Source: an uncultured Collinsella sp. (GTDB lineage: Bacteria; Actinomycetota; Coriobacteriia; Coriobacteriales; Coriobacteriaceae). Taken from it: a stretch of DNA of 10,861 nucleotides. The notes under the pieces are model-generated. The model did no database searches and was not told the origin of the DNA. It worked only from the letters and a program-made list of their open reading frames with translations. Positions within the stretch are counted from its first letter, which is position 1. Each line of letters starts with the position of its first letter. The position numbers and the translations under genes are program-made. Below, one piece after another: positions 6,724-10,861 of this stretch. The stretch covers positions 1 through 10,861 of the forward strand of contig USAX01000062.1 of assembly GCA_900552705.1 (NCBI GenBank), written 5' to 3'.

Positions 6724-6749
6724 CTAATACCACTTATATAACGTATTAG
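6724..6749. promoter_or_regulatory. Perfect 7-bp dyad upstream of the DUF554 gene, candidate operator/promoter
   Basis: CTAATAC (6724-6730) and GTATTAG (6743-6749) are perfect inverted repeats around 12 AT-rich bases that include TATATA and TATAAC, possible -10 boxes. No good -35 is visible at 16-18 bases, and no T-run follows. An operator over a promoter is the simplest reading; a weak terminator for the upstream operon is the alternative. Confidence 0.45.
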
Positions 6750-6808
6750 ATGAGTCGCGATGTGCCTCGCATTTCGTTCTGCTACGATTGCCACGTTGGC
6801 ATCAATAC

Positions 6809-6815
6809 AGGAGGG
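6809..6815 (+). promoter_or_regulatory. Ribosome binding site deciding the DUF554 start
   Basis: AGGAGGG lies 3 bases before ATG 6819. The longer in-frame reading from ATG 6750 begins inside the end of the upstream dyad, has no ribosome binding site and adds a polar stretch before the first membrane helix. Confidence 0.75.
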
Positions 6816-6818
6816 CTC

Positions 6819-7535
6819 ATGCCGGGCTTGGGAACAATCATCAACGTTGCGCTTTTAGTTGCGGGCGGTCTTTTGGGATTAGCGGGCGGCCGCTTCATTA
6901 CACCGCGCATCCAAGACACGCTCATGAAAGCATCGGGGCTGTGCGTCCTGTTTATCGGCCTGGGCGGCACCATGCAAAAGATGCTCATCATCGATGGAAA
7001 GGCGCTAGCGACCACCGGTACCACCATGCTCATCGTCTCATTTGCGCTCGGTTCGCTCATCGGCGAGGCCATCAACTTGGAGGCCGCCATCGAGAACCTT
7101 GGCGAATGGCTCAAGCGCAAGACTGGCAGTGAGGGCGATAACGAGTTCACCAACGCTTTTGTCTCGACTTCACTCACCGTGTGCATCGGCGCCATGGCCA
7201 TTGTGGGATCGATCCAGGACGGCCTGCTCGGCGACTGGTCAACGCTTGCCCTCAAGGGCGCACTGGACTGCATCATCGTCTGCACCATGACGGCCTCGCT
7301 TGGCCGCGGCTGCATCTTCTCCGCCCTGCCCGTCGCCGTGTTCCAGGGGACGATCACGTTGTTTGCCGGCGCGCTCTCCCCCATCATGACCACAGCAGCC
7401 CTCAACAGCCTTTCGCTCGTAGGCTCCATGCTCATCTTCTGCGTCGGCGTCAACCTCATCCGTCCTCAGACCTTCCGCACGGCCAATATGCTTCCCTCCG
7501 TCGTCATCGCCGTCATATACGCCCTCCTGTTCTAA
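6819..7535 (+). CDS. DUF554 family multi-pass membrane protein
   Basis: The product is 238 residues, normal for DUF554 (YqgA/YdfK-like). It starts PGLGTIINVALLVAGGLLG, the family's GTxxN opening in the first helix. The central CIGAMAIVGSIQDGLLGD block is the family signature. Hydrophobic segments lie at about 5-25, 38-58, 66-83, 112-133, 146-185, 199-215 and 222-238, so seven or so helices are likely. A charged loop around residues 98-110 (KRKTGSEGDNE) separates the two halves. The function of the family is not established; a transport role is often supposed. The gene appears monocistronic: a dyad precedes it and an independent promoter lies between it and the next gene. Nothing in the sequence ties it to either neighbouring operon. 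Confidence 0.92.
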   Translation: MPGLGTIINVALLVAGGLLGLAGGRFITPRIQDTLMKASGLCVLFIGLGGTMQKMLIIDGKALATTGTTMLIVSFALGSLIGEAINLEAAIENLGEWLKRKTGSEGDNEFTNAFVSTSLTVCIGAMAIVGSIQDGLLGDWSTLALKGALDCIIVCTMTASLGRGCIFSALPVAVFQGTITLFAGALSPIMTTAALNSLSLVGSMLIFCVGVNLIRPQTFRTANMLPSVVIAVIYALLF

Positions 7536-7557
7536 ATCTATCAACGCAGCGGTATCT

Positions 7558-7571
7558 CGAACATCTGTTTG
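7558..7571 (+). promoter_or_regulatory. LexA-type SOS box
   Basis: CGAACATCTGTTTG fits the Gram-positive/actinobacterial consensus CGAAC-N4-GTTYG. With flanking bases it reads TCGAAC-N4-GTTTGA, one mismatch from a perfect palindrome. It lies exactly over the -35 position of the extended -10 promoter at 7578-7586, which is how LexA repression sites are often placed. No other copy is seen in the window. Confidence 0.75.
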
Positions 7572-7577
7572 ATGCTG

Positions 7578-7586
7578 TGCTATGAT
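7578..7586 (+). promoter_or_regulatory. Extended -10 promoter of the TerB/ATPase operon
   Basis: TGC-TATGAT is an extended -10 element (TGn plus 5 of 6 TATAAT matches). The -35 at 17 bases is weak (CGAACA at 7558-7563) and lies in the SOS box. Transcription would start near 7592-7594, giving a leader of about 30 bases with AGGAGG at 7613-7618 before GTG 7623. Confidence 0.65.
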
Positions 7587-7622
7587 ATGAGGTCACCGTA
7601 GCTGCGTTCGAGAGGAGGAGCG

Positions 7623-9383
7623 GTGGCCGACCAGGACATCAAGATGCTCATCGAGCGCATTATGGCCGAGGCCCGGACCCATCAGTCCGCCCGCTTCTCA
7701 AACGAAACCTACGCAGACGAGCCGATTCTCAAAACCGGCCGACAGATGCAGAATTTCCTCCCCGACCAGTACCGTAAAATGCGCGAGATATCGCGCTGGC
7801 AGGATGATCCCAAGGGCGGTGCGGGCCGCTGGCTTTCGGAAGCCGAGCTTTTTTACCGCCAGGGCCTGCTGATGGCCGACTTTGAGGACGACTGTCCCTA
7901 CAACGGCACCTTTAAGTCGTACTTTCCCACCTACAACGCCATGAGCGACCGGCAGCTGCGCGGCTACTTTACCTGGCGTGCCCAAGTCCGCCGCGGAACC
8001 GTCGAGGAAACGTCTACGTCCTTTGCCTTTCTGTATCTCTATGAGCTGATTTGCGGCATTGGCGTAGATAATCCGCTCGATGGCTTTAACAAGATCAAGA
8101 CTTTTTGGGATGTCTATCGCGCCTTCGAGCCCGGCATCGACCGGTTTGCGCGCGTGTGGCTGCAAGATTACGCCGTGTTCCACGGGCTCGACCCCAAGCT
8201 GCTTCGTGACTCTAAAACCGTCATGTTCGATAACGCCCTTATCGAGCTGCGGCGCGCGGCACGAGACCTTGTACCAGCACCGACACCGTCCGGCCAGACC
8301 CCTAAGCGTCGCAAAACCTCCGAGCCCACGCTCCCCCTTCCGCCCGATGAGGTGCGCGAGGAGCGACTCATGGCCGCCATCAACGCCCTCTCCACGTACA
8401 ACCTAAGTAGCTCGCGGCTCGACCGCAGCCACCACCGCGATCTGCGCCACGTGGCGTGCGCCGTGTATGTCCGCATGGCGCGCTACTATGACACGCACCG
8501 AAAGACCGGCATCGTGGCAAGTTTATTTGGGGAGGAGACGGCCATGCCCTACACCATGTTTGCCTCGGCCGTATTCTTTGCGCCCGAGCGCCACGAGGAC
8601 TGCGAATACCGTCTGGACCCCATCCATATCTACCGTTGCCAAAACGGTTTTTGGGAATGCATGCGGATTCACGGTAGCAGGCAAAAGAGCACCAAGCTCG
8701 GTGAAATGATGCGCGCCTGCGACCAACGCCTGCGCCTGGCGCTGGACCCCGCCCATCCCCTTAAGGAAGAAAAGGTCCCCAAATATCTGGCCAAGATTAT
8801 CGATGACGAGATTGTGGCATGGCTTTCGTGGGACGCCGCACACCAGCCCGTCAAGATCGATATCGATTTGAGCCAGCTGGGGCACATTCGGAGCGCTGCC
8901 GCACAAACGCGCGAAGCGCTTTTGATCGACGAGGAACGCGAGGACGGCGCGTCCGCAGAAGCCGAGGCAGCGGACTCAGGGCAACCGGAAGCCGAGCCTG
9001 CGGCCGCCGCGACGGTCGAGGCGGTCGCGGCGGCCGCAGGGCAGGACGAGTCCGACGAGCCGACCATATCCACCGAACAGTTTGGTGTCGTAGCACCGCT
9101 TCTCGCACCGACGCCCGCGTTCGCAGCTGCTGCGCCCGCTGACGCCACGAACGAACTCGCGCCCGCCGCAGACGCCTATCTCCGCGCGCTGCTCGAGCAC
9201 AACGCAGTACAGGCGGAATCGGCGGTAGTGCAATCGGAGCAGAGCGAGGACATGCTCGTCGATACCATCAACGAGGCGCTCTTTGACCTGGTGGGCGACA
9301 CCGTAATTGAATTTAGCGCGGCAGGGCCGCAGATTATCGAGGACTACGAAGCAGACGTGAGAGGATACCTAGACCATGAGTGA
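7623..9383 (+). CDS. TerB_N/TerB_C domain protein of a predicted DNA-processing/defence module
   Basis: The product is 586 residues, starting at GTG with AGGAGG 4 bases upstream. A TerB_N-like region spans about residues 70-215: RGYFTWRAQVRRGTVEETSTS and FAFLYLYELICGIGV match the YF-WR-xVR-G ... YxYEL pattern of that domain. A Pro/basic linker (217-242) follows, then a helical middle section (245-400). A TerB_C-like region starts near 400, with DIDLSQLGHIRSAAAQTREALL. It is interrupted by an Ala/Glu/Pro-rich low-complexity stretch (about 437-515) and resumes with LVDTINEALFDLVGDTVIEF and IIEDYEADVRGYL. No membrane segment is present, so it is cytosolic. Comparative work on Ter systems linked TerB_N/TerB_C proteins with P-loop ATPases and helicases and predicted DNA processing; the next two genes match that. 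It is probably a scaffold. A simple tellurite-resistance label would be misleading. Confidence 0.85.
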   Translation: MADQDIKMLIERIMAEARTHQSARFSNETYADEPILKTGRQMQNFLPDQYRKMREISRWQDDPKGGAGRWLSEAELFYRQGLLMADFEDDCPYNGTFKSYFPTYNAMSDRQLRGYFTWRAQVRRGTVEETSTSFAFLYLYELICGIGVDNPLDGFNKIKTFWDVYRAFEPGIDRFARVWLQDYAVFHGLDPKLLRDSKTVMFDNALIELRRAARDLVPAPTPSGQTPKRRKTSEPTLPLPPDEVREERLMAAINALSTYNLSSSRLDRSHHRDLRHVACAVYVRMARYYDTHRKTGIVASLFGEETAMPYTMFASAVFFAPERHEDCEYRLDPIHIYRCQNGFWECMRIHGSRQKSTKLGEMMRACDQRLRLALDPAHPLKEEKVPKYLAKIIDDEIVAWLSWDAAHQPVKIDIDLSQLGHIRSAAAQTREALLIDEEREDGASAEAEAADSGQPEAEPAAAATVEAVAAAAGQDESDEPTISTEQFGVVAPLLAPTPAFAAAAPADATNELAPAADAYLRALLEHNAVQAESAVVQSEQSEDMLVDTINEALFDLVGDTVIEFSAAGPQIIEDYEADVRGYLDHE

Positions 9384-10680
9384 TACCGCATCCGCAGCAC
9401 CTCGCGTGCCCAAGCGCGTCGCTGCCGTCATTCTCAACTCGCTCAAGGGCGGTGTGGTCCCGCGCATCGGCCTTCCTTACATCACCGTAGGGCGCGAGGT
9501 CGAGATCCGCGCCCTGCTCACCGATCTGAGTCTCATCGCCGACGGTGGCGCGAGCTTCCGCTTTCTGGTCGGTCGTTACGGCGCCGGCAAGAGCTTTTTG
9601 CTCCAGACTATCCGCACGCACGCCATGGGCGAGGGATTCGTCGTCGCTGATGCCGACCTGTCGCCCGAGCGCCGCCTGCAGGGCGGTCAGGGACAGGGCC
9701 TTGCCACCTACCGCGAGCTCATCCGCAATATATCGACCAAGACGCGCCCCGAGGGCGGCGCGCTCAACCTTATCCTGGATCGCTGGGTCGCCTCGTGCGC
9801 CGACGCCGACGAGTCTGCCGTCAATGCCCAACTGGCCCCGCTCGAGGAGATGGTCCACGGCTTCGACTTCACCCGCATGCTCCGCCGCTATCGCATGGCC
9901 GCATCCGGGGGCGACGAAGAGGCCATGAGCCGCGTGACCAAATGGATTCGCGGCGAATACCGCACCAAGAGCGAGGCACGCGCCGAGCTGGGCTCCTCGA
10001 CCATCATCAGCGATGACGACTGGTACGACTACGTTAAGCTCATTGCGCGCTTTTTGGTCTGCAGCGGCTACAAGGGCATGCTGGTGCTCATCGACGAACT
10101 CGTGAATCTGTATAAGATTCCCAACGCCATCACGCGCCAATACAACTACGAGAAGATCCTGACCATGTACAACGACACGCTCCAAGGTAAGGCGCAGTAC
10201 CTGGGCATGATCATGGGCGGCACGCCAACCTCCATCGAAGACCGCCGCCGCGGCGTGTTCTCCTACGAGGCCCTGCGCAGCCGACTCGCTCAGGGCCGCT
10301 TTGCGCGCGAAGACCTTAAGGACATGCTCGCGCCCATCATCCGCCTGCAGCCACTCACCTACGAGGAGCTGCTGGTGCTGATCGAAAAACTCACGCAAAT
10401 TCACGCCGGCTACTTTGGCTGGACGCCCACGCTTACCGAGAACGACTTGGTGGACTTCCTCAAGATCGAGTTCGGTCGCGTGGGGGCCGACACGCATCTG
10501 ACGCCGCGTGAAGTCATTCGTGACTTTATCGAGCTGCTCGACATCCTATGCCAAAACCCCGACGCCAACGTGGCCGAGCTGCTGCAAAGCGTCGGCGGCG
10601 ACGCGTTGGCGCCGGCAACCGCAACAGGCGACACCGATACCGCAGGCGGCGACCGTAACTTCGCCGAATTCACCATCTAA
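9376..10680 (+). CDS. BREX-type (DUF2791/BrxD-like) P-loop ATPase
   Basis: The product is 434 residues. The Walker A motif is G66-RYGAGK72-S73 (FLVGRYGAGKSF). The Walker B motif is LVLID240-E241, and a strand YLGMIMGGTP at 275-284 fits a sensor-1 position. The N-terminal segment GGVVPRIGLPYITVGREVEI is typical of the DUF2791/BREX ATP-binding family, as is the C-terminal LTPREVIRDFIELLDIL (about 375-391). All core ATPase motifs are intact. Its ATG overlaps the end of the TerB gene by 8 bases, so the two are coupled and probably made in similar amounts. BrxD in type 2 BREX is a relative and works beside a helicase; no other BREX gene (PglZ, PglX methylase) is visible here. The likely role is an ATP-driven DNA-remodelling partner. 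A Ala/Thr/Asp/Gly-rich tail (409-426) precedes the end. Confidence 0.9.
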   Translation: MSDTASAAPRVPKRVAAVILNSLKGGVVPRIGLPYITVGREVEIRALLTDLSLIADGGASFRFLVGRYGAGKSFLLQTIRTHAMGEGFVVADADLSPERRLQGGQGQGLATYRELIRNISTKTRPEGGALNLILDRWVASCADADESAVNAQLAPLEEMVHGFDFTRMLRRYRMAASGGDEEAMSRVTKWIRGEYRTKSEARAELGSSTIISDDDWYDYVKLIARFLVCSGYKGMLVLIDELVNLYKIPNAITRQYNYEKILTMYNDTLQGKAQYLGMIMGGTPTSIEDRRRGVFSYEALRSRLAQGRFAREDLKDMLAPIIRLQPLTYEELLVLIEKLTQIHAGYFGWTPTLTENDLVDFLKIEFGRVGADTHLTPREVIRDFIELLDILCQNPDANVAELLQSVGGDALAPATATGDTDTAGGDRNFAEFTI

Positions 10681-10717
10681 CCTGCCAATAAGGGACAGGT
10701 TTATTTTGGCAGGTTTT
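10681..10717 (+). terminator. Hairpin terminator/attenuator between ATPase and downstream gene
   Basis: Immediately after the ATPase stop, CCTGCCAA (10681-10688) pairs perfectly with TTGGCAGG (10706-10713). TAA/TTA can extend the stem across a 2-base bulge, and TTTT follows at 10714-10717. This has the form of an intrinsic terminator with a short T-run, so it is probably leaky. Within the loop and 3' arm a 14-base unit is repeated in tandem (10696-10709 and 10710-10723, 11 of 14 identical). Confidence 0.6.
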
Positions 10718-10796
10718 ATCTGGGCAAACGTTGAAGCAGTAATGCAGCAAGCCGTTGCCAGCCGCGTTGAGAGATTCGTTGTTGAAAGGAGGCCCC

Positions 10797-10861
10797 GTGA
10801 ACGCCTTTGACCGCTACGCCCCGTTTATCCAAGACTTCATCTACTCCCACGATTGGGAGAG
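10797..10861 (+). CDS. Start of a probable DEAD/DEAH-box helicase (partial, runs off the right edge)
   Basis: GTG 10797 follows a near-ideal AAAGGAGG at 10785-10792. The 21 readable codons give MNAFDRYAPFIQDFIYSHDWE. That resembles the opening of large SF2 helicases that accompany DUF2791 ATPases, where F-D-x-x-x-P-x-I-Q-x-(F/Y)-I-Y-x-x-x-W precedes the Q-motif region. No helicase motif is inside the window, so the call rests on this short match plus gene order. An 80-base spacer separates it from the hairpin; I see no convincing promoter in that spacer. Confidence 0.6.
   Translation, partial: MNAFDRYAPFIQDFIYSHDWE

Noticed and set aside
7623..9383. Calling the TerB gene a tellurite-resistance gene
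   Set aside because: Only TerB_N/TerB_C regions are present, with no TerC, TerD or TerZ genes nearby. The ATPase/helicase context points to DNA processing.
9334..10497. 387-codon minus-strand open frame antisense to the ATPase
   Set aside because: The plus strand has intact Walker A and B motifs; the antisense product is Ala/Val/His-rich with no recognisable domain.
9376..10861. A complete BREX system
   Set aside because: Only a BrxD-like ATPase and a possible helicase start are visible; PglZ, PglX/BrxX and BrxC/PglY-type genes are not in the window.

Overview
The window reads as high-GC, densely coding DNA. It probably comes from an anaerobic gut actinobacterium of the Coriobacteriia, Collinsella-like. 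That assignment is an inference from four things: strong GC bias at third codon positions, a flavin-based lactate/ETF module, a LAxT-type cell-wall sorting signal, and a CGAAC-N4-GTTYG SOS box. No rRNA, tRNA, CRISPR array, integrase or transposase is visible.

Region 1 (1-3148, minus strand) is a three-gene operon: an FAD-linked lactate/2-hydroxyacid dehydrogenase (LctD/GlcD type), the ETF beta subunit, and an ETF alpha subunit with an N-terminal two-cluster ferredoxin domain. The alpha gene runs off the left edge. Together they look like an electron-bifurcating/confurcating lactate dehydrogenase complex of the LctDBC type. A 345-base divergent intergenic region (3149-3493) follows.

Region 2 (3494-6700, plus strand) looks like one five-gene operon, mostly for exported proteins. 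It holds a 98-residue protein that faintly resembles a degenerate Vsr/DUF559-type nuclease domain; a membrane-anchored beta-rich protein; a secreted protein with a WxL-like end; a 93-residue mini surface protein with a degenerate LAQTD sorting signal; and a 476-residue secreted Cys-rich protein. Functions are unknown; a cell-surface assembly is the best guess.

Region 3 (6819-7535) is a DUF554-family membrane protein preceded by a perfect 7-bp dyad.

Region 4 (7558-10861, plus strand, runs off the right edge) is the most interesting part. A LexA-type SOS box overlaps the -35 of an extended -10 promoter. That promoter drives a TerB_N/TerB_C protein and an overlapping BREX-type (DUF2791/BrxD-like) P-loop ATPase. 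After a hairpin terminator/attenuator comes the start of a third gene, whose first residues resemble DEAD/DEAH helicases that accompany this pair. This resembles the predicted Ter-linked DNA-processing or defence modules. Here it appears to be DNA-damage inducible, with its third gene behind a transcriptional checkpoint.
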